From Schistocerca nitens (lineage: Eukaryota > Arthropoda > Insecta > Orthoptera > Acrididae): 64,000 nt of DNA. Positions 34,101-44,449 of the stretch are shown here, in pieces. The stretch's first letter is position 1. Each line of letters begins with the position of its first letter. The notes under the pieces were generated by a model. The model did not search any database and was not told the origin of the DNA. It was given only the letters and a program-made list of their open reading frames with translations. Location of the stretch: positions 384,027,348 to 384,091,347 of the forward strand of contig NC_064614.1 of assembly GCF_023898315.1 (NCBI RefSeq), read 5' to 3'. A program made the translations under genes and the position numbers.

Positions 34101-35132
34101 TCACACACACACATTGACACACTCATTATCATCATCTATGGATACAACAGGTTGAGCATACATCAGATAATCATTACATTTTACACTTTGCCACCAGTGA
34201 GGATATAACCTTCTACACATTTTAGCTAAATAGTTCCACAACTCTTCCCTATCTGTTTTGTAACTGCAACTGTTCCATAATATTTTTAAAAATTTTTCAC
34301 CTTTTCCTTCAGAACTTGTATGTGGGTTTAAATACTTCATACTATTAGTTGGCTCAACATTACAGTCCTCTGCTACATTAAATTGGTTACACTGACTTAA
34401 CTTTACCTGTTCTTCAGATGCATGAGTGTCCTCTTCCTCATTACTAACCACACTTACCTCATCATAACGCTCACAATTATCAACTTCATCATCACATAGC
34501 TTCACTACTTCACTTGAAATAATCTCAACGAATACCTGACACTCACCCACAGCATTAATCTCACCATTACTTACCTTCGTACAACTCTCAACAACATCAT
34601 TAGTTTCCGTATTTTCATCAAAATCAAAACTTTCCTCATCATGCATCCTACCCACAGTCACATTAAGTTCCATCTCTCTTTCTTCACATAACTTTTCATT
34701 TTCATTAAATAACTTATTCAAATCAGAGCTGTAATGTTTGTCAGATACTTCAGAATTACATAGATTATCATTCTCTGCCCAATTATAAAATTCTGGCACA
34801 ATTGCAATATCCTCATCTGGCTTGTTCTCAGAAGTAGTTACCTTATTGCTTTCAACATGATTATTTTTTCTTATTGTATCCCAAAATTTCTGATGAAAAT
34901 TTAAAGTATTACTTTGGTGTTGAACATGAGTGTCTGTTATTTGTGGTGTGTATTTGTTTTGTCTTTCACTGGTTTTATTATAATAATACATTACATTTCT
35001 CCTTCTTTCTCTGTCTGTAAATTCCCAGTTGTTATTGTAGGTCCTATTGTGATTAAATTTTCTCGCTCCAAAACTGCGGACCCTCATTGAGGCGGTCTGG
35101 AGTTTTCCTGTCTGTTTTCTCTGTTTGATCAA
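34101..35132 (-). CDS. Gypsy-2 Gag C-terminal / acidic protein segment
   Basis: A 343-residue open frame. Residues 1-60 are basic (RSFGARKFNHNRTYNNNWE and RERRRNVMYYY), suiting nucleic-acid binding without a CCHC knuckle. Residues about 95-290 are strongly acidic with many Glu, Asp, Asn and Ser. The end is GEKFLKILWNSCSYKTDREE with WNYLAKMCRRLYPHWW. It lies between the Gag core and protease. The long acidic tract is not something I recognise from standard Gypsy Gag proteins. It probably belongs to the Gag or Gag-Pol junction; the function is unknown. Confidence 0.6.
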   Translation of the reverse strand: MIKQRKQTGKLQTASMRVRSFGARKFNHNRTYNNNWEFTDRERRRNVMYYYNKTSERQNKYTPQITDTHVQHQSNTLNFHQKFWDTIRKNNHVESNKVTTSENKPDEDIAIVPEFYNWAENDNLCNSEVSDKHYSSDLNKLFNENEKLCEEREMELNVTVGRMHDEESFDFDENTETNDVVESCTKVSNGEINAVGECQVFVEIISSEVVKLCDDEVDNCERYDEVSVVSNEEEDTHASEEQVKLSQCNQFNVAEDCNVEPTNSMKYLNPHTSSEGKGEKFLKILWNSCSYKTDREELWNYLAKMCRRLYPHWWQSVKCNDYLMYAQPVVSIDDDNECVNVCV

Positions 35133-35422
35133 TTTTGTTCCCCCCTGTTTCTGTCATCCCATCTGTTTCTTATTTCCAAAATTTCTATCCCTGTCTCTGT
35201 CATTACCATTATGATCCCTATTGTTTACCCTGGGTTGTTCATATCTATTGTCTCTGTATTCTCTGCTCTCTCCATACCTGTTTGAAACCCCCCCCCCCCC
35301 CCACCCTGTTGGTGTTCACTATTGTCAAAATTTTGCATATTCCTTCTTTCTAATGCCTTATCCAATTAATCCACATATTTTAAAAATTCTTCCACAGAAT
35401 CTTCAGACCCATGAACTAAAAC

Positions 35423-36237
35423 CTATTGCAATTTTTCAGGTAGCCTTCTTTCCAGCGCATCTATTTGTGTCATTTCATCAAAAGGTTTATCTAAATGTAT
35501 TAATTTTCTCAATTGATCTTTACAAAATGCTTTCATGGTGCCCACTCTCCCTCTGACAATAGGTCCATTTAAAAATTCAGATTTAATCCTCCCCTGTTCA
35601 GATTCTGACCAAAATTTGATTAAGAAGCTTTTCTCAAAATTTGCAAAGGTTTCCCACTGATCGAAATTTTGGTTAGCCCTTGATAGGGCCTCCCCTTCAA
35701 GAAATTTTTTGACAAATTTAATTTTTGAATTATCAGACATTCCTGGCACAAAATTGTCCTTGCAATGGTGCAAAAAAAATCAACTGGGTGCAAATTATCC
35801 CAAGGAAAACTGTTCACTAACAGGTTCGACCAAGCTGGTCCATGACTGTACAAATTCTTGTTAACAACATATTCTTCAACTTGATTTATTTTAGTTTTTA
35901 ATGTGTCTAATTTATTGGTAAGATTTTATTCTAAACTTTCAACCTTTTTCTCAACACTACTGACTGCATTAACACTGTTTACTTTCAAGTCATTCAATGT
36001 TTCATCTAGTGATTCATTTTCATTTTGAAGTTCCTGAATTTCCCTGGCTCTGTTACTATTTTCAGCAATGAATTCATTTTCAAAAACAATTACTTTTTTC
36101 TCCACATTGTCTACCCTCGATTCTATCACCTTTAAGTTACCTTCCAGTGTATTTTTGACCTCAGTTAACTCAGTTTTTATTGCATTTAATTGCTTATTCA
36201 AATTCTCCCCTAACCTTTCGTCAATTTCAGCCCTCAT
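35423..36237 (-). pseudogene. Gypsy-2 Gag N-terminal and core region
   Basis: The minus strand 36237-35926 is a 103-residue heptad-rich coiled coil (RLGENLNKQLNAIKTELTEV, VDNVEKKV, ENESLDETLNDL). After a frame break, 35853-35423 contains a Gag-core-like helix bundle with FANFEKSFLIKFWSESEQG and MKAFCKDQLRKLIHLDKPF, ending DALERRLPEKLQ. The same order is visible in Gypsy-1, so the two elements probably belong to one lineage. Confidence 0.75.
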
Positions 36238-36590
36238 TTCAGATTTAAAATTATTTATGTTTTCATTCTGCTTACTCAGAAGCTACATAATTAATTGTAA
36301 CATATCAATTTTTTGCCCCCCCCCCTACTATTTCTTCCCCTGCATTAATTTTATCCATTATTAACTGTTAACAGAAAATGAACCACTAGAAATGACAATA
36401 CCAAATTACAAAATTCGTTAGAATTTTTACTTAACTTACAGCTAAAGTTTCGTTCTGTGGTTGTCTTCTTTTGATTGTCAGGTTTCTTTAATATTTTTCA
36501 TAACAGATTCACTGTGTACTTTTCCTGAAACACATCTACAGTTAATTTTTGAATATTTGGTGCTGCCTATCCTGGCTACAGCACTGACGT

Positions 36591-37418
36591 TCTAACAACC
36601 CTACCACAACAAAGGTCAAAATTTAATAATGATTGTAGTGTTGCTCACGCTGCTAAATACTGCATTTTCGGGCAACAACAAAGTTATTATGTGGCAGGTG
36701 TCATTAGATCACAGTTAATAAAGTCATTTCATGTAATAATGAATAAACTAGGCACTCATCTTTTCGTGTTTCCCACGCTGGTCTCATTGTAAAATCATGG
36801 CTCAATCATCGAAAATCTAGGTGGTGATGATTCCAAGCTCAGATGCAAAGAGGCCTAGGTTTTATTCTGCTATATTCAAAAGTTTTGTAGATGCACTTCA
36901 CAAACCATTCTTGAAGATTAAACCTTTCAAAGTTAGCACAATAGTGATGTAAAAAAAAATAATCAGCACTCCGAATTTAAGTTACACTTCCTTTTAATTG
37001 CTTTTATTGCAATATCACGTAACACACAAAACATCACTTCACAATACAAAACATAGTTGAAAACATCTTCCTCACATTTTATAAGCCAACTACAATATGC
37101 GCCTTTCCAACATGACGTCCAAGACTTGACCCTCTCAAGGTCCGACTCTAACTAACTAATAATCGCTTACGCGCCCAAAAATCAGAGTTACAAGTACGAC
37201 AAAGATCATAGTGGCAAAAGAAAGAATACAGATAAGAATAATATCATTGCAATATAAACATATCGATGTATCAAAGTACATCTACATTAATCAAATCAAA
37301 TCTGAATGTTGTCTCAGAAATATGTTAACTACTTTACAGAATCACAGTAGAATATTACTGGTATCGAGAGGTTCAGGTGAGCTGCCGTAATGGTTATGTA
37401 ATTCAAGTACCATTACAA
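36591..37418 (-). repeat. Gypsy-2 5' LTR
   Basis: Direct repeat of 24862-25668. It has an additional segment near 37015-37045 that the other LTR lacks. Confidence 0.9.
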
Positions 37419-37532
37419 GCGGTGTGGCCCTGTGGAACTGTCAGTACACGCTATGGTAGACTTGATAGCACAGTTGCGAGGGGTAGCGGGAGGTAAGCAC
37501 ACGGAGGCTCAATTGCTGGGACTGCAAGCAGA

Positions 37533-37781
37533 TTAGGCGCACTTACTGACCTTGCTTTGTCCTTGCTGCAGTGTCTGTAATTCCTTTGCTGCATCAGAGA
37601 GCTGGAGCTGAGTTTCATGGAGTCGGAGGGAGAGCTCGAAGTTTTCCTTGTGTAGGCTAGCAACGGTTTTGAGCTCAACAAGGCGCTCATGCGTGGTTTC
37701 TTGTAACATCGTCGACAGAGCATGTACAGATGAGATGAGCCTGGATCGATTTATCACTGGGGGGTTTGCTCGACAGAGCAC
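37533..37781 (-). pseudogene. Gypsy-3 coiled-coil segment between protease and RT
   Basis: An 82-residue minus-strand frame contains a clear coiled-coil stretch (TTHERLVELKTVASLHKENF, then LRLHETQLQLSDAAKEL). It lies downstream of the protease and just before the point where Gypsy-2 split the element. It may be part of the Gag-Pol linker. Similar coding would continue at 24861. Confidence 0.5.
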
Positions 37782-37905
37782 AGGGGAAGTGAATCTTGGA
37801 CCAGTAATGAAACACGGTGTTTTGCACTAGGTCCGGTGAAAGTTTATGGGGTCGCAAGAGGTCAATGCCTAGTATAGGTTCGTCAATTTCTCACACTAAA
37901 AAAGT

Positions 37906-38148
37906 TCACTCACGTTTGCAGTTTGCGGAGAGTGAGATGACGTGTGAAGTTGAACCCGAGCATTGTAGTATAGTTGAATTCATGGCTTGGAGTGAAGTAT
38001 GATGAGGGCGGATGTTCGATGATGCTAAGGATGTGGGGAGCAGCGAAACATCGGCGCCTGTGTCCACTAGGACAAGGTATCCCGACGAAACGTCTTTTAT
38101 GTAAAGTCGTCCACAATTATCTGGTCGTTCCCGGACAGAATGTAACAC
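37906..38148 (-). pseudogene. Gypsy-3 aspartic protease
   Basis: The minus-strand frame contains LVLVDTGADVSLLPTS, a canonical retropepsin DTGA active site, preceded by GRLYIKDVSSGY. The domain is cut short at the C-terminal side by a frame break near 37906. Confidence 0.85.
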
Positions 38149-38226
38149 TGGTGGGTGCCTGACCTGTTGTGCGCAGGAGGCGTTTCGGAAGTAGCAGGAT
38201 GGTCTGCAGTTCGGTGCCTCACCAAA

Positions 38227-39252
38227 TCATGTGTGGAAGTAACAGTATGGGTGATGCGGTTGCATTTCCTGCAGAACGTTCGTTGCCAGTGGCGGTGGCC
38301 GAGGTTTGGTGGTCGCAGGAGGCTCAGTTGCAGAAGGGGGCGTGACTGTGGGCGGAGCCGGTGACATCTCAGTAGCTTGTTTACTACTTTCCGGAGCGAT
38401 CAGAATGGTTGGCACAGTGCATCCCCAGACGCATCCAGCCTCTGGACGATGAGCCTGAACCTGAGACTTGTCAGGTAGGCAGTGGCTGGCGAAATAGAGC
38501 AGTGATGCATCGTGTAGCTTGTCAGCAATTTTCACTGTTTGCTCTACAGGTTCAGGAGGCCTCTGAGCCAGAGCAAAGCAGATGTGAGGAAATAGTTTAT
38601 CTGACCAGATGGTGAGGAGAGCTGTGTCAGAGAGCAGATCAGAACTGACCAGGGCGCGTAGCCGTCTCCAGAGTTGGGAATGTTTGTCGTTGCCTAGTTG
38701 CTTGACATGGAGCACTTGCTGTATTGCTGCCTCAGTTGAGCATGGAAACCAACATAGAACTGTCTCTTTAGCTAGAGTGTACTGGGTAGATGAGTCCAGG
38801 GCGTCGACCAGGTCAGCAATCAAGTCCTCCTGGTCGTGCAGATGGGTGATGAGGCACAGAAACCTGGCTGACTTGTCGAGTTTGTAATGGTTGAACACTT
38901 TGTCCACAATTTTGAACCAGGTTGTTGCTCTGTTGGGATTAAATAGCGGCAGCATCGGTAAGTGTTGTAGAATGTTCAGAAGAACAGGTTGAGTTGGATT
39001 TGTCGGGGCGCGGGAAGCCGACGCGGGTGAGACACCGTAATGTGTCGATTGTGGTTGCGGAAGCTCAACACATTGTGGTTGAGTTCGGATTGATGAGTCA
39101 CAGAAGACCAACACAGATGAGGCACCAGGATGTGCCGAGAATGGTGGCGGAAGCTCGACTGGTGCCAGCTGTCCAGAAGCACAGTGTGGAAAATGATCTC
39201 GAACGTCATACGGAATGTGTGAATGTTCACTGTTCGTAGTCACTCCACTCAA
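38227..39252 (-). CDS. Gypsy-3 Gag protein
   Basis: A 341-residue open frame. A Pro/Ser-rich N-terminus is followed by a Gag capsid-type core: LPLFNPNRATTWFKIVDKVF, then KSARFLCLITHLHDQE, LADLVDALDS, and LHVKQLGNDKHSQLWRRLRA with LFPHICFALAQRPPEPVEQT. The pattern (W-F-x(2)-D/E, then L-x-H-L, then G-x-KPSQ-LWRRLR) matches insect Gypsy Gag. No zinc knuckle is seen in the open part. Further frame-broken Gag-like sequence extends to about 39830. Confidence 0.75.
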   Translation of the reverse strand: MSGVTTNSEHSHIPYDVRDHFPHCASGQLAPVELPPPFSAHPGASSVLVFCDSSIRTQPQCVELPQPQSTHYGVSPASASRAPTNPTQPVLLNILQHLPMLPLFNPNRATTWFKIVDKVFNHYKLDKSARFLCLITHLHDQEDLIADLVDALDSSTQYTLAKETVLCWFPCSTEAAIQQVLHVKQLGNDKHSQLWRRLRALVSSDLLSDTALLTIWSDKLFPHICFALAQRPPEPVEQTVKIADKLHDASLLYFASHCLPDKSQVQAHRPEAGCVWGCTVPTILIAPESSKQATEMSPAPPTVTPPSATEPPATTKPRPPPLATNVLQEMQPHHPYCYFHT

Positions 39253-39912
39253 AACGGTGTGCGGATAAGGTGAATGTCATGGAACAAAACACTGATGTGT
39301 AGCAGTGGGATGGAGATGGAGGTCAGGCACAGATAACAAGTTATTGTTCCTGTTGCAGGCCGAGGTAGCGAAGCAGGAAGATATGTGCTGATGCTTAACT
39401 GAGGTAGGTGCGGGCGTGGTCAGATGCTGAGGAGGCTGACCTGTGAACAAAGCAGTTCCAGCCATGTGGCAGGAATCCACGTGGTACTGCACCGATTGCG
39501 GTGTGGCAAATCATTGTCCTGGCAGTGGTAGGTTGTCCAACGAAGCATTTGCAGAAATCGGCATTGGTCCCGCACTGCACGGAGATCCGTAAGAGGTAAC
39601 TGCACCATCGATGAGGGAGGGCACATGTGGTGGGAACAAAGGCGTCAGATAACTGGAGTCATGCACACTCCTAACTTCACTTATTGTTGCAGGCTCGAAA
39701 ACATCCGGCAAAATCAGTGTAATCGTCGAGTGAGAGGCATCGTGTTGCAGTCCTGGTGGGTGTACATCGCCCGCAACACGATGCATGTCGATCACAAAAT
39801 CTGGCGTTAGGCATTGGTCCAAAGTCATTGTTCAAATGCTGTGTCAAAGTAATAGACACAAACATAACCGACGCAGAGGTCGCGGACATAGTAAAACGGC
39901 ATAAACGGAAGA

Positions 39913-39934
39913 CGTTACAACTCGGGGTCACCAG
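39913..39934 (-). other. Gypsy-3 putative primer-binding site
   Basis: On the minus strand CTGGTGACCCCGAGTTG follows the 5' LTR directly. The TGG at the LTR boundary is what a tRNA CCA end would pair with. The tRNA was not identified. Confidence 0.6.
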
Positions 39935-40108
39935 TAAGGGAGAAGTTCGGGTCGGTTACACCAAACAATACTCCCATTTTGCAATAGTTCATTTATTCAC
40001 CTCTTTACATAAGCAAGGCTGGATGACAGAACCGCACAAAGATAATGTTTAGCTTAGTTCAAAGACGATACTCAGATCGATACTGGTGTCAACCTCATTG
40101 GGGCCACA
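39935..40108 (-). repeat. Gypsy-3 5' LTR
   Basis: 174-bp LTR matching 21008-21192, followed by the ACCT target duplication at 40109-40112. Confidence 0.92.
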
Positions 40109-40112
40109 ACCT

Positions 40113-41859
40113 CATTCTGATTTGGCAGCTGATCATGCTGCATTTCCCATGGGTTTATTTTCATTTTTTTGGTGTGTGAACATTCCAGATTGCTCAAGAA
40201 CATAGTAAAAACAAACATTCAATAAACAATAAAAATGTCGGTATGCCATGCTAAACAGTACTTCCGAATGCTCACAAACACTCTCCAGTATCGTAAAATA
40301 TGCTTAAGTATTCAACAATACCCTAATTTGAAATTAAGTACTCTGCAAATCACTTCTTTATAGAACACCAAGAATATTACAAATCATCTGAGAATGTTTA
40401 AAAGATTCAGGAACTTTCTAGAACATTCTGAATCTTAGAAGGTTTAATAATATTTTAGAACATTCAGAAACACTTAACAATCAAAAATATTCTTAAAACC
40501 TCAGCAACATTCATAAAACTCAAACTTTTTCCCTTAAATCACATAGAGGTAGATGTAGATTCATGTAAATGAGACATAAGATGTCACAGTGACCATCACA
40601 GCGTGACTGCAACTACTTCGGAAACACAACAGCAATCACTGGTCAACCACTGTAGTACACAGCAGCATATGTTAACATTTAAATACAGAAATTGTAATTA
40701 CAAAGCTATAGTGCCTCATAATATTTTCAGTATAGTTCTATCTAATTTGGTGAAAGAAAACTTTGCTTTGTTTTAATTATATTCAATATTTAATTAACTT
40801 ATTCTTTTACAATAATTGCCTACGAACTACATTTGCCTTCTTGTTATTTGGTGCATAGATAAATAAATTCTATGGGCTTCCCACCCATAGAACAAGCTAC
40901 ATATAACTATGAGAAAAGCATGATTATTTCAAATTAATAACACAACAACTTAATGTTTGTCTTTTTCCATTATTAATAGTTATACTAAATGCTAATCGTA
41001 CTGGAAATTCAGTCATTTGAATTGAAATGACAGTTTTGTAGATATGAGCAGAATTCTGGAATAAACACTGATTTTCCATTACCTTTCCTGATGTATTGTT
41101 CAAAAAGTTTTCTTTACCATTTCTTGTTTGGTATTTTTAAATTCATATCATCAACTGTTTTATTTCTTACTGCTAAAATGGCTCTTTCAGATAGCCAATT
41201 TGAGTAATGTTGAACAATGTTAAAAAAAACTTAATCTATCAATACATTTTGGCTGGTGACAATGTTACATTGTGGCAGCCTTGGACAGTAGCACACCAAT
41301 TGCAGATGACACAGTCAACAGGCCAACGTTGTGCCCATATGCGCCCCTGCACAAAAGAACCATTAAGCCAAAACACAGCAACAATGCAGTGCCGATAGTT
41401 GTGCAGGACACAAAGAGAGATGCCATTGCAAACTAGTTACTGTTGCACAAGGATGTCTGCATTGTTCTGTGATCTCACTAGCTGCAATCCCATGGGTTGA
41501 CCACAGTTCACGCTCACAACCATCACTTGTACAAATCAGGCAGCCACCACTTGTGTGCTATGTTTCTTATCCCCACAAATTAAGCAGCATCCATGAGACA
41601 AGAGAACTTTAGCACACTCAGCCGGACTTATGTCCAATGTCTTCCATTGCCATACGGAAATTTCCATTGTAATTATTACAACTTTTCATCTATATTGCTG
41701 TGAATAAATGGTGTGCGAGCCACATGTATTTAATTGCCATCACTCATGTCAATAGCTTGGACTTTGTGTGTGGGCATGGCAGTAAGCCAGCCCACAGTAT
41801 GACAGGTTTGAAAGCAGCAAAGAAACACATGTTGCTTGCTCCACTGGTGATGCTGACTT
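40113..41859. other. Intronic sequence, mostly featureless
   Basis: From 40160 to 40530 the sequence repeats degenerate AACATTC and AGAACATTC motifs, possibly a decayed minisatellite. A short GTAGATGTAGATTCATG near 40550 resembles the 3' tail of the CR1-like LINE. From about 41250 degenerate gag-like coding may begin. Confidence 0.5.
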
Positions 41860-42299
41860 GCTCGCTAGCCAAGTGAGTGCAGTTTTTCTCAGTAACAGTA
41901 TCACATGTGACCTTGCGAAATTTGGACATGTGGTGAGCCTGCTGGACCAGAATTATGCAGCTGAAGTATGAGACATAATAACCCTCCCCCAACCAATGCA
42001 GTCCTCCTACAAGTGTATTAAGGATGAATTAATATGCCAGATTTTGCCATCTGAGGAGCAGCGAGTACAGTAACTGCTGCACCAATAAAAATGAAGCGAC
42101 TGGAGGCCCTCACATGTCCTGTGCAAGCAGAGGAGCTTCACACGGTTGATATGGTTCCGGATTTGCTGTTGCATGCTATCTGGATGCACAGCCTCCCCAC
42201 CCTGCTACTAATAAGGCGAGTACACTGTTCATCTGTTACATATTTTTACGAGCTTCAAACAGGAGCGACTGCAGTAATGGATAGGAAATGTGATTGTTG

Positions 42300-43193
42300 T
42301 GTACAGATGCAAGCTGAGCTATGACCCTTCACTCACAGCTTCAGGCTGCATTGACTTCCGTCACACATCTTGAGGCTGCTGTCAGGGGGCGACACTGTGG
42401 GGGATCGGACGTGGAGATGTGAGGGACATGAAGCACGTACCATGCGTCCTCTGATCGATCCACTGCTGTGACCTCCCCAGGTACTGCCTGCACTGAGGTT
42501 GACACCTCACCAATGGTCGAGTGGGAGATCATTCCAAAGTCTGACAGGCAGCGAAAAACTTTCTGAGGTGCCAATAGTAGGGCCGCCCCAGTTCGTTTGA
42601 CGAACAGGTTTTGGGCATTATCCGTGGCTGACGATGTCTCTGAGCCGGATGCAGTCGTCCGCACAGTTCCAGAGGAAGCTTCTTGGCCTGCAAGGTCTGG
42701 ACATTCACAGAGGGTAGGTTTGCTGGTAGCTTGGAGCTCCAGCATTAGGCACATAATGGGGCCCCTTAGGAATATGGCTGCCAAGGACGGGAAGGAAGCC
42801 AGTGTGCACTCCATGCGCATTCCAGGGGGAGTCATTCCGGATGTGGAAAGGGTGCTCCTGGATGCCATGAAGAGTACATGGTGCAGCCAACTGCAGTTGA
42901 TGGCTCATGTTGGTACCAATGACATGAGTTGCTTTGGATCAGAGCAGATTCTGACTGGTTTTGGGCAGCTAGCGGAAATGGTAAAGACTGCCAGTCTTGC
43001 TTCCAAGATTAAGGCGGAGCTCACCATCTGCAGCATCGTTGATAGAACTGACTGTGGTCCTTTGGTGCAGAGCCGAGTGGAGGGTCTGAACCAGAGGCTC
43101 AGGCAGTTCTGTGACTGTGTAGGCTGCAGATTCCTTGACTTGCGCCATCGGGTGGTGGGTTTCTGGGTTCCGCTTAATAGGGCACACGGGTAG
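42300..43193 (+). pseudogene. CR1-like LINE ORF1 with SGNH-esterase domain
   Basis: The open part 42597-43193 contains GLLVAWSSSIRHI (block I, normally VGSS/GDS), VIPDVERVLLDA, and LMAHVGTNDM (block III Gly-x-Asn-Asp), then ELTICSIVDR and the helix RLRQFCDCVGCRFLDLRHRV leading to the catalytic His block. That order is the SGNH/GDSL esterase described for ORF1 of CR1 LINEs. The C-terminus is lost by frameshift. Upstream (42300-42590) the frame is broken but has a coiled-coil-like leader. The nucleophile Ser is retained; the block-I Gly is Trp. Confidence 0.75.
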
Positions 43194-43299
43194 TGGGGGC
43201 TGTGTGAAAGGGAATGGGTAGTTTTTTAGGTTAGAGGGTACCAGGGAACCACAGAAAGGGCATCTGTCTAAAAGTGGGCAGGTAAAACACAGTAAGGTA

Positions 43300-44175
43300 G
43301 TTGTAGAAACGATTGGTATTGTAGTTGTAAATTGTCGTAGCTGTGTTGGGAAAGAACCAGAGCTCCAAGCTCTAATAGAAAGCTTTGAAGCTCAAATAGT
43401 TGTAGATACAGAGAGCTGGCTAAAGCTGGAAATATGTTCAACTGAATTTTTTTTTTCAAATGATCTAACAGTGTTGAGAAAGGATAGATTAAATACAGTT
43501 GGTGGTGGAGTATTTACTACTGTCAGAGGTTGTTTGCCTTGTACCGAGATTGGAGTAGATAGTTCATGTGAAACAGTATGGGTAGAGGTTATATCTGTCA
43601 ATCAGACTAAACTATTAATTGGATCATTTTACTGACCCCCTGACTCAGAAGACATAGTTGCTGAACAGTTCAAAGAAAATTTGAGTCTCATTTCAAATAA
43701 GTACCCAGCTCATAAAATAATAGTTGGTGGTGACTTCAATCTACCCTCAATATGCTGGAAAAATTATACATTTAAAGCAGGTGGCTGGCATAAAACATCA
43801 TCCAAAATTGTACTGAACGCTTTCTCAAAAAATTATTTTGAATAATTAGTTCATGAGCCCACTCGAAGCGTAAATGTTTGTGAAAGCATACTTGATCTTT
43901 TAGCAACAAATAATCCTGGACAAATAGTGAGTGTTGTGACAGATACAGGGATTAGCGACCACAAGGCAGTTGCTGATAGGCTGAATACTGTAACACCTAC
44001 AACCATCAAAAAGAAATCCAAAGTATATATATTTAAAAAAGCTGATAAAAATGCTCTTAACGCCTTTTTAAGAGACAGGCTTCACTCCTTCGAATCTGAT
44101 CATGTAAGTGCAGAAAAGTTGTGGAATGTTTTCAAAGAGATAGTATCAACAGCGGTTGAGAGATATATATAACAT
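43300..44175 (+). pseudogene. CR1-like LINE endonuclease (EEP/APE type)
   Basis: Plus-strand reading gives IVVVNCRSCVGK, IVVDTESWL (Glu-containing catalytic block), IIVGGDFNLPSICW (GDFN block), LDLLATN and GISDHKAV (Ser-Asp-His block). In-frame stops occur near 43634 (after IGSFY) and near 43843 and 44170. The domain nicks target DNA to prime reverse transcription. Confidence 0.85.
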
Positions 44176-44449
44176 AAATTAAAAAGGGATGGTATAGATC
44201 CCCATTGGTACACAAAATGGGTCAGATCGTTGTTGCAGAAGCAACAAAAAAAGCATGCCAAATTTAAAAGAACGCAAAACCCCAAGACCGGCAAAGTTAT
44301 AGAGAAGTTTGAAATATAGCGCGTACTTCAGTGCGAGATGCTTTTAATAATTTCCACAATGAAATTCTGTCTCGAAATCTGGCAGGAAACCCAAAGAGAT
44401 TCTGGTCATACATAAAACACACCAGTAGCAAGACGCAATCAATACCTTC

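Larger units (their letters stand above)
24862..37418 (-). mobile_element. Gypsy-2: Ty3/Gypsy retrotransposon (minus) inserted in Gypsy-3
   Basis: LTRs of about 807 bp (24862-25668) and 827 bp (36591-37418) bound a minus-strand Gag, protease, RT, RNase H and integrase. A G20 polypurine tract on the minus strand lies just before the 3' LTR (25676-25695). The element interrupts the Gypsy-3 polyprotein and is itself interrupted by a mariner (26158-27468) and a Tc1 element (30738-32159). LTRs start TGTAATGG on the minus strand; the other end is not a clean CA, and I could not fix the target duplication. The LTRs differ by many substitutions and a roughly 30-bp indel near 37015, so it is not recent. 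Confidence 0.92.
21008..40108 (-). mobile_element. Gypsy-3: Ty3/Gypsy retrotransposon (minus), split by Gypsy-2
   Basis: Short LTRs at 21008-21192 (185 bp) and 39935-40108 (174 bp) are flanked by the 4-bp target duplication ACCT at 21004-21007 and 40109-40112. LTR ends follow the TG...CA rule (TG mutated to TA in the right copy). A purine-rich tract abuts the 3' LTR. Coding remnants in order on the minus strand are Gag (38227-39252), protease (37906-38148), RT (24675-23455), RNase H, integrase and a long C-terminal extension. Gypsy-2 (24862-37418) sits between protease and RT, so Gypsy-3 is the older element. Confidence 0.93.
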
